Notes: generated from the sequence alone by a model not told the origin. A stretch of 64,000 nucleotides of DNA from Brevibacterium permense (GCF_025506275.1 NZ_QYCP01000082.1:43939-107938), one strand, 5' to 3'; counted from the stretch's first letter, positions 34,505 to 44,012 are shown. Program-made: numbers and translations.

Positions 34505-35713
34505 ATGAGACGACTCCTCACCTGGCTGTGGCTGGTCCCGGTCCCGCTGACCTTCGCCCTCGAACTGCTCATCGGCAGCGGGTGGCCGCTGATCCTCGGC
34601 AACGTCATCGCCGTTGCCGTGGCCCTGCCGATCCTCATCCGGGCTCAGGTGCACCCGGGTCGGTCCGCACGTGTGGAATGGGCCGCCCTGGGCCTGCTCA
34701 CAGGGCTCGTCCTGACCGCCGTCGCCGCCACGTTGAGTCTGACGACCCTGTGGCTGAGCCTCGTGGCGCTGGCGATGCTCACGCGGGCAACGTCGGGCCG
34801 GCTGAGCATCGCTTCCATCGTCGTCCTCGCGGTCGCGAACATCGTCTGCCCCATGGCCATGGCCGACGGCGAGACCTTCGCGCTCATGGTATTCGCCCTG
34901 GTCATCGCCGCGATTGCGATCGGTCTGATGCTGCGATCGAATGACCGCACCTTGATCGAGAGACAGGCAACCGCCGCCGAGGCGGAACGACGTCGCATCG
35001 CCACCGAACTCCACGACCTCATCGCCCACGAGGTGACCGGAATCGTCGTCCTCGCCCAAGCCGCCGGGCGCAGCGACAACCCGGATCTGAGGACGACGGC
35101 GCTGACCAAGATCGAACAGTCGGGGACCCGCGCTCTCGAGGAGATCCGTCGCCTCGTCTCCGACGCCCGCGGTGAAACCCAGACCACGGCTTCACCGATT
35201 ACCGCCGGGGGAACGGCGTCCGCACCCGACCGGGAGACCGCTTCCCGCATCCCGATCGCTTCGGGCCCGCAGTCCCTGCGTGACCGGGTCGCGGCGTTCG
35301 GCGAGTCTGCGACGATCACAATCGACACCCCCACCGAGGTGGCCGCCCCGGTCTGGCCCGTCCTCGACCGTGTACTCGTGGAATCCCTGACGAACGTGCG
35401 CCGTCACGCCGGCGCCGATGCCCCGGTGACGGTCACCGTCATGACCGAGCCCACCACCGCGACTGACTCAGCCGTCGCTGAAAACCGGGCCGGCCCCGAG
35501 GCTCCCGGCACCCTGATTATGACCGTGACCAACGGACCCGGTTCCGGTGGGGTCGGTTCCGGAAGCGGCACGGGACTGAACAGCCTGCGCGTGAGAGTGA
35601 GCCACCTCGGCGGGAGGATCGAGGCGGGACCCGAACCCGGGGGAGGATGGAGTGTGGTCACGCGACTGCCGCTCAATCCACTGAACGACCATCGAACAGG
35701 GGAGAACCGATGA
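34505..35713 (+). CDS. Sensor histidine kinase, DesK/NarL type
   Basis: The product is 402 aa. About five to six membrane segments occupy residues 1-145 with no extracellular domain of note, so it may sense a membrane or small-molecule signal. The dimerisation/phosphoacceptor helix RRRIATELHDLIAHEVTGIVV carries the phosphorylated His near residue 170 (HisKA_3). The ATP-binding region has LVESLTNVRRHAG (N-box) and GSGSGTGLNSLRVRV (G-box). Its TGA overlaps the response regulator ATG by 4 bp, so the two are an obligate pair. TAGACT about 10 nt before the ATG suggests a short or absent leader. Confidence 0.93.
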   Translation: MRRLLTWLWLVPVPLTFALELLIGSGWPLILGNVIAVAVALPILIRAQVHPGRSARVEWAALGLLTGLVLTAVAATLSLTTLWLSLVALAMLTRATSGRLSIASIVVLAVANIVCPMAMADGETFALMVFALVIAAIAIGLMLRSNDRTLIERQATAAEAERRRIATELHDLIAHEVTGIVVLAQAAGRSDNPDLRTTALTKIEQSGTRALEEIRRLVSDARGETQTTASPITAGGTASAPDRETASRIPIASGPQSLRDRVAAFGESATITIDTPTEVAAPVWPVLDRVLVESLTNVRRHAGADAPVTVTVMTEPTTATDSAVAENRAGPEAPGTLIMTVTNGPGSGGVGSGSGTGLNSLRVRVSHLGGRIEAGPEPGGGWSVVTRLPLNPLNDHRTGENR

Positions 35714-36348
35714 TCACCGTCGCTGTCGTCGACGATCAGGAGATGGTGCGGATGGGATTCTCACTCATCCTCGGCACCGAAGCCGATATCCGCGTCATCG
35801 GGCAAGCCGCCGACGGGGTCGACGCGATCGCTCTTGTCAAACGCGAACAGCCCGATGTGGTGCTGCTCGATATACGTATGCCGCGCCTCGACGGTTTGGC
35901 TGCGCTTCCGCGACTGACTCCGTATTCGCAGGTCATCATGGTCACCACCTTCGACGATGATGACTATGTCGATGCGGCTCTCGCCGGGGGAGCCAGCGGA
36001 TTCCTGCTCAAGGACGCCGGAGCCGACCTCCTGCTTGCCGGAGTCCGAGCGGCGGCGAACGGCGATGCGCTGATCTCCCCCTCGCTCACTCTCGACCTGC
36101 TCCGCCGGCGCACCGCCGTACCCCGGTCGGAGACCGCACGCATCGACAGCCTCAGCGATCGGGAGACCGAGATCGCGAAGCTCGTTGCCGTGGGACGGAC
36201 GAACCAGGAGATCTGCGCCGAGCTCTTCATCTCACTCGGCACCGTGAAGACCCATCTGGGCAGCATCCAGGCCAGACTCGATGCCCGTAACCGCGTCGAG
36301 ATCGCCGCCCGGATGTGGGAATCCGGGGTCATGAACTCCAACGGCTGA
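35710..36348 (+). CDS. NarL/LuxR-type response regulator
   Basis: The product is 212 aa. The receiver domain has the acidic pair in VAVVDDQEMVRMGF, the phosphoacceptor Asp in VVLLDIRMPRLDG (about residue 54), and Lys in GFLLKDAGAD. The C-terminal LuxR HTH reads LSDRETEIAKLVAVGRTNQEIC and LFISLGTVKTHLGSIQARL. It is co-translated with the kinase upstream. Targets are unknown; the DUF418 membrane protein that follows 168 bp downstream is one candidate. Confidence 0.95.
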   Translation: MITVAVVDDQEMVRMGFSLILGTEADIRVIGQAADGVDAIALVKREQPDVVLLDIRMPRLDGLAALPRLTPYSQVIMVTTFDDDDYVDAALAGGASGFLLKDAGADLLLAGVRAAANGDALISPSLTLDLLRRRTAVPRSETARIDSLSDRETEIAKLVAVGRTNQEICAELFISLGTVKTHLGSIQARLDARNRVEIAARMWESGVMNSNG

Positions 36349-36515
36349 GGAGCGCGGACTCTTCTCCCACGGTGCAGTCGTCTCACCCACCCCAACCGCT
36401 GCACCCACCTCACCCCGCCCGTCGTATCGGGATCAGCCGAATGGCCGACCCCGTTCGTCGATTCTCGATCGTACGGCCGATGTGCCAGGTCATCGATCCG
36501 GGAAGGATAGAAGCC

Positions 36516-37646
36516 ATGACACAACCTCAATCCGACAGCACACGCCCTGCCGCCAACGTGAGCCCTGCCGATTCGGCGAGGCTCGCCGACACCGCGAGGC
36601 CCGCCGATATCCGATCTCGACCCCGCATCGCAGCACTCGACGTCATCCGCGGGTTTGCCTTGTGCGGGATCCTGCTGGTCAACCTGCCGCCGATCTTCGG
36701 CCTCGGCGTCGAGGGTGGGAGCCTCGACTTCTACCGTTTCTACGAAGACTTCGTGCAGAACCGCTTCTTCCCGATCTTCTCGTTCCTCTTCGGAATCGGG
36801 TTCGGACTCTTGTGGCTGTCCGCCCGGGCCCGCAGCCACCGACCGCGCCTGGCTCTGCTGCGCCGGTTCGCCTTCCTCGGCATCCTCGGTGGCCTCCATC
36901 AGCTCCTCCAGCCCGGCGAGGCGCTGCTTCCATATGCGCTCGCCGGGATCGTCTTCCTGCTGCCGGCCACGTGGATCGCTGACCGGTGGCGGAACGTCGT
37001 CATTACGATCCTCGGCGTCGTTCTGCTCATCGCCGGAGTGGCCACCGGAGGCGGAATGGCCGTCATTCCCGGACTCTTTCTGCTCGGGTTCGCCATCGGC
37101 GGCAGCGATTTCCTCCGTTCCGTCCTCAACCGCCCGGCACGAGTCGCGATCGCCGGTGGTCTCGCACTGATCGTGACGGTCGTCGGTTTCGCCGCGACGG
37201 ACTACACGACTCGTCAGGTCGACCAGTGGATCAATGCCGGCCTGGGCCTGTGTATGGCCCTGACCTATATCGTCGCCATCCTGCTGCTCCTGCGCACCCC
37301 CGCTGAGGCGGTCCTGAAGTCCGTATTCGCACCGCTGGGTCGGATGGCGCTGAGCAATTACCTCGGCGCCACTGTCATCCTTGTCGCCGTTCGGGTGGCA
37401 GCGCCCGACCTCGCCCGGTTCGACGACCACGGCGGATACGTCGCCGGACTCGTCATCTGTGCCGCGATCATCATCGTTCAGGTCGTCGTGTCAACACTGT
37501 GGCTGCGCCGTTTCGGACAGGGTCCGCTGGAGAAGCTGTGGCGCCTCGTCACCTGGGGTCAGACGGTACAGCAAGACCAGCGTCTGAACCCGGGCCGCAA
37601 TCAGCCGCGCAACCGGTCGGGCACCTTTACGAGTTCACGCGAATGA
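36516..37646 (+). CDS. DUF418 family membrane protein
   Basis: The product is 376 aa from ATG 36516 behind GGAAGGAT. The start of the conserved region, RIAALDVIRGFALCGILLVNLPPI, is the DUF418/heparan-acyltransferase-like motif. About nine to ten membrane segments follow, and GRMALSNYLGATVILVAV matches the C-terminal DUF418 'GRxALTNYL' block. DUF418 proteins resemble membrane acyltransferases; no substrate is known. The N-terminal 35 residues are Ala/Asp/Pro-rich and non-conserved. Its 3' end overlaps the convergent ThDP enzyme gene by 20 bp. Confidence 0.88.
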   Translation: MTQPQSDSTRPAANVSPADSARLADTARPADIRSRPRIAALDVIRGFALCGILLVNLPPIFGLGVEGGSLDFYRFYEDFVQNRFFPIFSFLFGIGFGLLWLSARARSHRPRLALLRRFAFLGILGGLHQLLQPGEALLPYALAGIVFLLPATWIADRWRNVVITILGVVLLIAGVATGGGMAVIPGLFLLGFAIGGSDFLRSVLNRPARVAIAGGLALIVTVVGFAATDYTTRQVDQWINAGLGLCMALTYIVAILLLLRTPAEAVLKSVFAPLGRMALSNYLGATVILVAVRVAAPDLARFDDHGGYVAGLVICAAIIIVQVVVSTLWLRRFGQGPLEKLWRLVTWGQTVQQDQRLNPGRNQPRNRSGTFTSSRE

Positions 37647-39303
37647 CCTCTTCTTGGTACGGTGCGATGATTTCGCCCGAGATCCGCAGATCGAGGAGCA
37701 GGAAGGGCCGTTCGTCGACCGGGCGGGACTTCCACTCCTCCACGACTGCGAGATCGCTCAGGGTGCGGACGGTGACCCCGTGCCCACCTGCGGCCGTCGC
37801 CAGGGCCGCGAAATCGATCTCGTCGATGAGCATGGGCGACTTCTCCAGCCCCTTGAGCCCGTACAGGTTGACCTCGGCGCCGTAGGCCGCGTCATTGAAG
37901 ACCACAGCCATGCCTCGACCCCCGGCCACCCGGATTGCGGTGTCGAGGTCGGACAGCGCCATGGCTCCGCCGCCATCACCAGTAGTGAGCACGATCGTCG
38001 AGCCCGGGTTAGCGCGGGCGGCCCCGGCGACGCTGTGCCAACCGAGCCCGATCGACTGGAAAGCAGTGCCGACCATCGCCAGTCGGTCCGGTGCGCTGGG
38101 CTCCCAGAACATGTTCGCCCAGGCGATGAAATGTCCGCCGTCGGAGACGACGACCCGATCCTCGGGCAGAACCTCGCCGAGGCGGTTCGCCGCCGCACGC
38201 GGATCGAGCCGACCATCGTCGGCGAGCTCCGACCCGACGAAGTAGGCGCGGTCGGCAGCGGTGTCGACGGAATCGTGCCAGCGTGCGTCGGCACTGTCCG
38301 AGTTCCGTGCACCATCGATCCCGGTCGCCGTCAGCCGTGCCACGAGTTCGGCGGCGGCGAGTTTCGCATCGGCTCGGATGAAGCCGCCGACTCGAGCATT
38401 CGTGGCGCGGTCGTCGGTGTCGATCTGCCATACCGTCGTCGAGGGATGGAAGAGGTCTCCGAAACGCATGGTGAACTGATTGAGCGAGGCTCCGAAGACC
38501 ACGGCCACATCGGCCTCGCGGACGCGGTCCATCGCGGCCGGGGCACCGAAGCCGCCGGCGACTCCCAAGTCGTGTTCGGCGGTGGGGAAGATGTTGCGTC
38601 CAAGCGCGGTCGTCGCACTCAGGGCACCTGTGAGCTCTACGAGTGCACCGAGTTCGGACTCGGCTCCGGCCAACCAAGCTCCGCGGCCGGCGAGCAGCAG
38701 GGGACGTTCTGCTCCAGCCAGATCTGCGGCAAGGCGATCAAGAGCCGCATGAGCGAATTCACCGGTCGGTGCCATCGGCGAGGGACGACTGGGGCCGGGG
38801 ACAACGGGGATCTCGCCGAGGTCCAGAGTCGCGACATCGTAGGGAATGGCCAGGACAACGGGCATTCTGTAGGTCAGAGCATGCTCGATTGCGGTCACGG
38901 TGGCTGCGGCGGCATCGACCCGACCGACGGTGTAGGTTCGCACACCCACGGCGGAGGCCATGGCGATCTGGTCGACGTCCCATGGTCGGGGACCGGATGT
39001 GGGCTCATCCCCGACGACGAGGACGAGAGGAACCCGGGCTTGTGCCGCCTCGGCGAGGGCGGTGAGCGTATTCGTGAACCCGGCACCATAGGTCGTGGTG
39101 GCCGCGGCGATCCGCCCGGAGGTGCGGAAGTGAGCGTCGGCGGCGACGACGGCGCCGGCCTCGTGGCGGACGGCGGTGTACGTCGCCGAGGTCTCTCGCA
39201 GCAGGGCGTCGAGGAAATAGGCGTTCCCGTTGCCCATGAGACCGAAGACCTCGTCGATGTGGGCGGCAAGGGTGTGCGCGACGTGCGCGGAGGTATGAGC
39301 CAT
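37627..39303 (-). CDS. Thiamine-diphosphate-dependent decarboxylase/acetolactate synthase-like protein (first)
   Basis: The product is 558 aa from ATG 39303. The PYR domain is EVFGLMGNGNAYFLDALLRE with catalytic Glu in AVRHEAGAVVAADA. The central domain begins ERPLLLAGRGAWLAGA. The PP domain has the ThDP motif GDGGGAMALSDLDTAI...NDAAYG. This is the ALS/benzoylformate-decarboxylase-like superfamily. It is separated from the ureohydrolase operon by a palindromic terminator-like repeat and has its own promoter. It is a candidate 2-keto acid decarboxylase, possibly for 2-ketoarginine like the second ThDP enzyme; the substrate is unproven. Confidence 0.85.
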   Translation of the reverse strand: MAHTSAHVAHTLAAHIDEVFGLMGNGNAYFLDALLRETSATYTAVRHEAGAVVAADAHFRTSGRIAAATTTYGAGFTNTLTALAEAAQARVPLVLVVGDEPTSGPRPWDVDQIAMASAVGVRTYTVGRVDAAAATVTAIEHALTYRMPVVLAIPYDVATLDLGEIPVVPGPSRPSPMAPTGEFAHAALDRLAADLAGAERPLLLAGRGAWLAGAESELGALVELTGALSATTALGRNIFPTAEHDLGVAGGFGAPAAMDRVREADVAVVFGASLNQFTMRFGDLFHPSTTVWQIDTDDRATNARVGGFIRADAKLAAAELVARLTATGIDGARNSDSADARWHDSVDTAADRAYFVGSELADDGRLDPRAAANRLGEVLPEDRVVVSDGGHFIAWANMFWEPSAPDRLAMVGTAFQSIGLGWHSVAGAARANPGSTIVLTTGDGGGAMALSDLDTAIRVAGGRGMAVVFNDAAYGAEVNLYGLKGLEKSPMLIDEIDFAALATAAGGHGVTVRTLSDLAVVEEWKSRPVDERPFLLLDLRISGEIIAPYQEEVIRVNS

Positions 39304-39424
39304 GGCAGGCCTTTCGCGAATGAGATATGGAAATGAGGGATCCATATATGTCTCACGCGCGGGTTGCGGCTTCGTGCCCCTTTTTCGGGCACCGGCTGAG
39401 AGGCGGCTCAGCCTGACGTTTACG

Positions 39425-39454
39425 AATATAGGGGACCGTGGCCCGGCGCACCAA
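39425..39454 (-). promoter_or_regulatory. Promoter of the first ThDP-enzyme gene
   Basis: On the minus strand TTGGTG (39449-39454) and TATATT (39425-39430) are separated by 18 nt. This predicts a start near 39418 and a leader of about 115 nt. The leader contains a GTGCCC/GGGGCAC hairpin with an A-rich loop, but matches no riboswitch class I recognise. Confidence 0.6.
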
Positions 39455-39487
39455 TCCGGGTGGTGGCCTAGCGAGGAGAACGTCCGC

Positions 39488-39556
39488 CCCAGAACTACCT
39501 GACGGCGGCCCAGCAACCTCGCGCGAGGTTGCTGGGCCGCCGTCAGGTAGCAATTA
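39488..39556 (-). repeat. 69-bp stop-anchored palindromic repeat, copy B
   Basis: Read on the minus strand it starts with the TAA stop of the SSS symporter gene (39554-39556) and ends TTCTGGG. Positions 39495-39550 are a perfect 56-bp palindrome (28-bp arms, no spacer). It is copy A (31844-31912) inverted, with the same position and orientation relative to the upstream gene. Confidence 0.92.
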
Positions 39557-41128
39557 GCGGGTGATGCGGTCCTTCCATGCCGCCATGACCTCGGGCGAGG
39601 TCGGCTTCGACGCGAAGGATCCGACGAGGTAGCCGACCAGCGAAGCGATGAGGCCCAGGTAGATGGCCTCGTTGGCGTAGATGCCCGCCACGATCATCAC
39701 GACGATGGTGGTCACGGCGCCGAGGATCATGCCGGCCATGACGCCGACGATCGTGCCGCGCTTGAACACGAGACCGCCGAGGATCGGGATGAACAGACCG
39801 GCCACCAGCAGGTTGTAGGCCACGGTGAGCGCCTCGACGACGCTGGGCATGATCATCGCGAGCACCAGCGTGACGACGCCGAGCACGATGAGGTAGATGC
39901 GCGAGTCGCGCACCTCGTCACCGGTCTCGCGGACCAGCGACCGCACGAGCGTCGACTTCGCGCCGGATCCGGATCCACTCGCCGAGGCGGCCGATCCATC
40001 CGTCGCCACGCCGTGGCCGTGTCCGTCGGCGGGTGCGGACCCCGCAGCAGCCTCGTCCCCGACCCAAGCGTCCGACCCGCCGGCCGGACCAGGCACGATG
40101 TCCTTGCGGGCGAGGATCGGTTCGACGATGTCCTGACGACAGACGGTCGAAGCGGCCATGAGCGAACCCGAGGCCGTCGACATCATCGCGGCCAGAGCCG
40201 CAGCGAGCACGATTCCGGCAAGCACCGGAGACATCGAGGCATCGACGACGGCGACGAACACATCGTCCTGGACCTCGATGCCGGGCACGATCTTCGTCGC
40301 GGCCATGCCGATGAGCGCACCGGCGACAGCGTAGAGCAGGCAGTAGACGCCGGCGGAGAAGCCGCCCCACCTGGCCACACCCGGGCTGCGGGCGGTGAAC
40401 ACGCGCTGCCAGATGTCCTGGCCGATGAGCAGACCGAGGGTGTAGATGAGGATGTAGCCGAGGACCGCCTCCCAGCCGATGCCCACCGGTGAGGTGTGCG
40501 ATTCGGGCAGCGAGGAGAACAGCTCGGAGATGCCTCCGGACTTCGAAAGCACGATGGGCAGCATGATGAGGAAGATGCCGATCGTCTGGATGAAGAACTG
40601 CACGAAGTCCGTCAGTGTGATCGACCACATGCCGCCGAGCATCGAATAGAGGATGACGATGCCGCCGCCGATGAGCACCGACCACACCTTGTCGAGATCG
40701 AACAGGGCATGGAAGACCGTGGCGTAGGCGACCGTCGACGTCGTCGAGATCATCAGACCGTAGGCGGTCATGATCGCTCCGGAGACGAAACGTGAGCCCT
40801 TGCCGTAGCGGAGTTCGAGCATCTGCGAGACCGTGTAGATCTCGAGCTTCTGAATCTTCGGAGCGAAGAACAGCGAGAGCGCGATGATGCCCAAGCCGAT
40901 CGCGAACACGAGCCACATTCCCGACAGCCCGGCCGTGTAGCCGAGGCCGACACCGCCGATCGTCGACGCGCCGCCGAGGACGACGGCCGACATCGTGCCG
41001 GTGTACAGCAGTCCGCCGAGGCGGCGCCCCGCGACCAAGAAGTCCTCCTGGTTATGGGCCTTGAAACGGCCCCAGACTCCGAATCCCACCATGACGGCGA
41101 GATAGATGATGACTACCAAAGAGTCCAC
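39554..41128 (-). CDS. Sodium:solute symporter (SSS family)
   Basis: The product is 524 aa with a GTG start and GAAAGGG upstream. It has about 13 membrane segments beginning VVIIYLAVMVGFGVWG. Family stretches include EDFLVAGRRLGGLLYTGTMSA and SGSLMAASTVCRQDIVEPIL. A Gly/Ala/Ser/His-rich insertion (about residues 350-390, including GHGHGVATDGSAASASGSGS) interrupts the loop before the last helices and contains the recurrent GCCTCGGCGA DNA motif. It is the third gene of the ureohydrolase-ThDP-SSS operon, 24 bp after the second ThDP gene, and probably imports the pathway substrate. Confidence 0.92.
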   Translation of the reverse strand: MDSLVVIIYLAVMVGFGVWGRFKAHNQEDFLVAGRRLGGLLYTGTMSAVVLGGASTIGGVGLGYTAGLSGMWLVFAIGLGIIALSLFFAPKIQKLEIYTVSQMLELRYGKGSRFVSGAIMTAYGLMISTTSTVAYATVFHALFDLDKVWSVLIGGGIVILYSMLGGMWSITLTDFVQFFIQTIGIFLIMLPIVLSKSGGISELFSSLPESHTSPVGIGWEAVLGYILIYTLGLLIGQDIWQRVFTARSPGVARWGGFSAGVYCLLYAVAGALIGMAATKIVPGIEVQDDVFVAVVDASMSPVLAGIVLAAALAAMMSTASGSLMAASTVCRQDIVEPILARKDIVPGPAGGSDAWVGDEAAAGSAPADGHGHGVATDGSAASASGSGSGAKSTLVRSLVRETGDEVRDSRIYLIVLGVVTLVLAMIMPSVVEALTVAYNLLVAGLFIPILGGLVFKRGTIVGVMAGMILGAVTTIVVMIVAGIYANEAIYLGLIASLVGYLVGSFASKPTSPEVMAAWKDRITR

Positions 41129-41152
41129 AGCGACCCTTTCTGTTGGATCGGC

Positions 41153-42856
41153 TCAATGACCGACGGTGATGTGGATGCCGGTGGGAACGGAGCGATCGAG
41201 CGCCTCGGCGATGGCCGCAGGCAGAGCGGAATCGATGTCCGCCTCGGCGATCGTCACCCCGGCACCACCCATGGATTCGCCGAGTTTCGCGAAGTCGGGA
41301 CGGGCGAGCCTGACAGCGAAGGGTTCGATGTCGCGCTCGACCATCTGGCCTTCGATCTCCGCATATCCGCCGTTGTCGACGACGACGAAGGGGATGCCCA
41401 GTCCCAGCTCGGCCGCGGTCATGAGCTCCTGGATGGAGAACATGGCCGCACCGTCGCCGAGGATGCACACGACCGGTCGTGCAGGATCGGCGACTTTCGC
41501 TCCGAGGGCGGCGGGAATGCCGTAGCCCAGGGTGGCGAATCCCGGCATGTAGAGCAGCTGGTCGGGTGTGCTCGCCGTCAGCGCGTGCACCGTGCCGTCG
41601 TAGGTGACCTGCGAGGAGTCACCGGAGATGACGACGGTCGATCCCGCTCCCTCTTCGACGAGCCGGGTGACCCGGGCACCGATCGCATCGAAGTCGAAAT
41701 CGGTGGCCCAGGTCTCCCGGATCCGGGCGACCCGATCGGCACCGGATTCCTTCGCCGAGGCGGCCGATCCGTTCGAGTCGGACGATTCCGTTCCGTCGTC
41801 GTTCGCCGAGGCGGCGCCGTCGTTTCCGATTCCAAGCGCGCTCGTGAGCGCGGTGAGGAATTCGCCAGTGTCCGCGCAGGCGAGGATGTCTCCGGGCAGG
41901 TTCTTGTTCAGCTGGTCGGGGTCGATATCGCAGCGGATGACGGTCTGCCGGGCGGCCTCGTCACGCACACCGATGCTCGTCTGGGCACCGATGACTCCGC
42001 CCCACAGATCCGAGTCGGCCAGTTCGGAGCCGAGCACGATGAGCACATCGGCGGCCGCGGACTCGGCCTGCACGCTGGGGAAGCGCACGTTCGAACCCAA
42101 CGACAGCGGATGCGTCTCGGACACGATGCCCTTGCCGTTGGCCGTCGTCGCCAGGGGAGCGTCGAGGGCCTCGACGAGACGTGCCACCTCGGCGTGGGCC
42201 CTTCTGGCACCGCCGCCGGCGATGACCATCGGACTCTTCGCCGCACGGATCGCCTCGGCGGCGCGGGCCACGACATGGTCATCGAGGCCGGGACGACGAC
42301 CTGCGAACGGAACCGGAACGCTGCCGTTCCAGGCCCCCTCGAGAACGTCGAGGGGAACCTCGATGTGCACGGGCCCGGGACGGGCCGAGTCGAACATGGC
42401 GAACGCCTCGGCGACGGCCTGCGCTGCACCTTCGGCAGTGCGGGTGCGCTGGGAGGACACGAGCAGGCGACCCACCGCTCCGGAGGAGTCCTTCGTCTCG
42501 TGCAGCATTCCGACGTCGGCGCGCTCGAACCCGGTGGGCACACCGGGGGAGAGGATGAGCATCGGGCGGGATTCGGCATAGGCGGTCGCGGCGGCGGTGA
42601 GGACATTCGTCAGCCCCGGCCCCGAGGTCGTGATGACGACCCCGGGTTTGCCGGAGACGAGGAAGTACCCGTCGGCACCGTAGCCGGCTCCCTGCTCGTG
42701 ACGAGGAGTCACGGCGCGGATCCCGAACTCAGGCAGATGCCGATAGAACTCGAGATTGTGGGTGCCGGGGATGCCGAAGATCGTATCGACACCGTGGGCG
42801 GCGAGGGTCGCCACCACTGCACGACCGCCGTTGCGGACATTGATTTCAGTGCTCAT
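41153..42856 (-). CDS. ThDP-dependent decarboxylase, candidate 2-ketoarginine decarboxylase (AruI-like)
   Basis: The product is 567 aa. The PYR domain has VDTIFGIPGTHNLEFYRHLPEF and catalytic Glu in TPRHEQGAGYGADG. The PP domain has ILGDGAAMFSIQELMTA...VDNGGYAEIEGQM. It resembles acetolactate synthase large subunits but no small subunit is nearby. Its ATG directly follows the TGA of the ureohydrolase gene, so they are co-translated. In the known arginine transaminase pathway an AruI-type ThDP enzyme decarboxylates 2-ketoarginine to 4-guanidinobutyraldehyde, and a ureohydrolase acts later, which fits here. A Ser/Asp-rich insertion around residues 345-375 carries two GCCTCGGCGA motifs. Confidence 0.82.
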   Translation of the reverse strand: MSTEINVRNGGRAVVATLAAHGVDTIFGIPGTHNLEFYRHLPEFGIRAVTPRHEQGAGYGADGYFLVSGKPGVVITTSGPGLTNVLTAAATAYAESRPMLILSPGVPTGFERADVGMLHETKDSSGAVGRLLVSSQRTRTAEGAAQAVAEAFAMFDSARPGPVHIEVPLDVLEGAWNGSVPVPFAGRRPGLDDHVVARAAEAIRAAKSPMVIAGGGARRAHAEVARLVEALDAPLATTANGKGIVSETHPLSLGSNVRFPSVQAESAAADVLIVLGSELADSDLWGGVIGAQTSIGVRDEAARQTVIRCDIDPDQLNKNLPGDILACADTGEFLTALTSALGIGNDGAASANDDGTESSDSNGSAASAKESGADRVARIRETWATDFDFDAIGARVTRLVEEGAGSTVVISGDSSQVTYDGTVHALTASTPDQLLYMPGFATLGYGIPAALGAKVADPARPVVCILGDGAAMFSIQELMTAAELGLGIPFVVVDNGGYAEIEGQMVERDIEPFAVRLARPDFAKLGESMGGAGVTIAEADIDSALPAAIAEALDRSVPTGIHITVGH

Positions 42857-43867
42857 TCAGATACCCAGGGCACTGCCGGACGGGCCGGAGGGTGCCGTGA
42901 TTCCGTTGTTCTCCGCCGCCCACAGGGACAGGATCTCGTAGCCGACATGGGCGGCGGCGAGTCCGGTGACCTCGGCATGGTCGTAGGCAGGGGCGACCTC
43001 GACGATCTCGCCGCCGACGACGTTGAGGCCCTGGAGCCCGCGGATCGAATTGAGCAGCTCGCGGCTGGTCATTCCGCCGGCTTCGGGGGTGCCGGTGCCG
43101 GGAGCGGCCGCCGGATCGAGGACGTCGATGTCGACGGAGATATAGACCGGAGCATCGCCGAGCCGCTTGCGCATGCGGGCGACGACGTCGGCGACCGAGG
43201 TGAATTGGTATTCGTCGCTGCGGATGATCTGGAAGCCGAGCACCTCATCGTCCTCGAGGTCCTTCTGTCCGTAGAGGGGACCGCGGATGCCGATGTGCAT
43301 CGACGAGGTCATGTCGATGAGGCCCTCTTCGCTGGCGCGGCGGAAGGGAGTGCCGTGGGTGTAGGGCGCACCGAAGTAGGTGTCCCAGGTGTCCAGGTGC
43401 GCATCGAAGTGGAGGACGGCGATCTTCCCGTGCGTCTTGTGCAGGGAGCGCAGGTTCGGCAGGGCCAGGGTGTGATCCCCGCCGAGGGTGAGCAGCTTGG
43501 CCCCGTCGGCGCGCATGGCGTCGGCGTTGGCCTCGACGGTGGTGATGGCCTCTTCGATGTCGAAGGGATTGACGCCGAGGTCACCGCAGTCGGCAACCTG
43601 CTGCCAGCTGAACGGGTGGACGTTCGTCGCCTGGTTGTAGGGGCGCAGCAGCTTCGAGGACTGGCGGATGTGAGCGGGCCCGAAGCGGGCACCGGGACGA
43701 TAGCTGACACCGGCGTCGAAGGGAATGCCGATGACCTTGACGTCGATCTTCTCACCGGGACGCTCGGCTTCGACTTCATCGATGCGCGGCAGCAGACCGA
43801 ACGTCGGGGGTCCTGCGTAGCGGGGTGTCTTGCTGTAGTCGGCTGGGCCGAGCGGCTGAGACGTCAC
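42857..43867 (-). CDS. Ureohydrolase (agmatinase/guanidinobutyrase family)
   Basis: The product is 336 aa. The binuclear Mn site motifs are intact: [27 protein letters not shown] and [25 protein letters not shown]. Also present is [21 protein letters not shown] near the N-terminus. The enzyme hydrolyses a guanidino group to urea plus an amine. Agmatine, guanidinobutyrate and guanidinopropionate enzymes cannot be separated reliably by eye, but ThDP decarboxylase and transaminase neighbours favour guanidinobutyrate. It is the first gene of the operon, divergent from the PucR gene, with two inverted-repeat sites between them. Confidence 0.93.
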   Translation of the reverse strand: MTSQPLGPADYSKTPRYAGPPTFGLLPRIDEVEAERPGEKIDVKVIGIPFDAGVSYRPGARFGPAHIRQSSKLLRPYNQATNVHPFSWQQVADCGDLGVNPFDIEEAITTVEANADAMRADGAKLLTLGGDHTLALPNLRSLHKTHGKIAVLHFDAHLDTWDTYFGAPYTHGTPFRRASEEGLIDMTSSMHIGIRGPLYGQKDLEDDEVLGFQIIRSDEYQFTSVADVVARMRKRLGDAPVYISVDIDVLDPAAAPGTGTPEAGGMTSRELLNSIRGLQGLNVVGGEIVEVAPAYDHAEVTGLAAAHVGYEILSLWAAENNGITAPSGPSGSALGI

Positions 43868-43956
43868 TGGCTTGCTCCTTCGTCGTAGCGGCTGACCCGA
43901 CCCGGACGGGCCGGAGGCTGTGTGCTCAGCCTAGGACGTGGCTCACACAACACCGA

Positions 43957-44002
43957 TATCCACAATGGAGCAATTGGAACCTCCCCTATCCATTATGGAT
44001 AG
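43957..44002. promoter_or_regulatory. Paired palindromic sites between ureohydrolase and pucR genes
   Basis: TATCCATTATGGATA (43988-44002) is a perfect 15-bp dyad that overlaps the first base pairs of the probable pucR -10 (TAGAAT at 44001-44006). TATCCACAATGGA (43957-43969) is a related weaker site, 31 bp or three helical turns upstream. They are likely operators for the adjacent PucR protein, controlling both directions. Confidence 0.65.
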
Positions 44003-44012
44003 AATCGGGTGC

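Noticed and set aside
39304..39424. Guanidine riboswitch in the leader of the first ThDP gene
   Set aside because: The predicted ~115-nt leader has a small hairpin, but I see none of the conserved ykkC, mini-ykkC or ykkC-III sequence blocks.
41054..43888. Long open frame antisense to the ThDP and ureohydrolase genes (over 900 codons)
   Set aside because: High-GC antisense artefact; Gly/Asp/Val-rich with no domain and no start signal.
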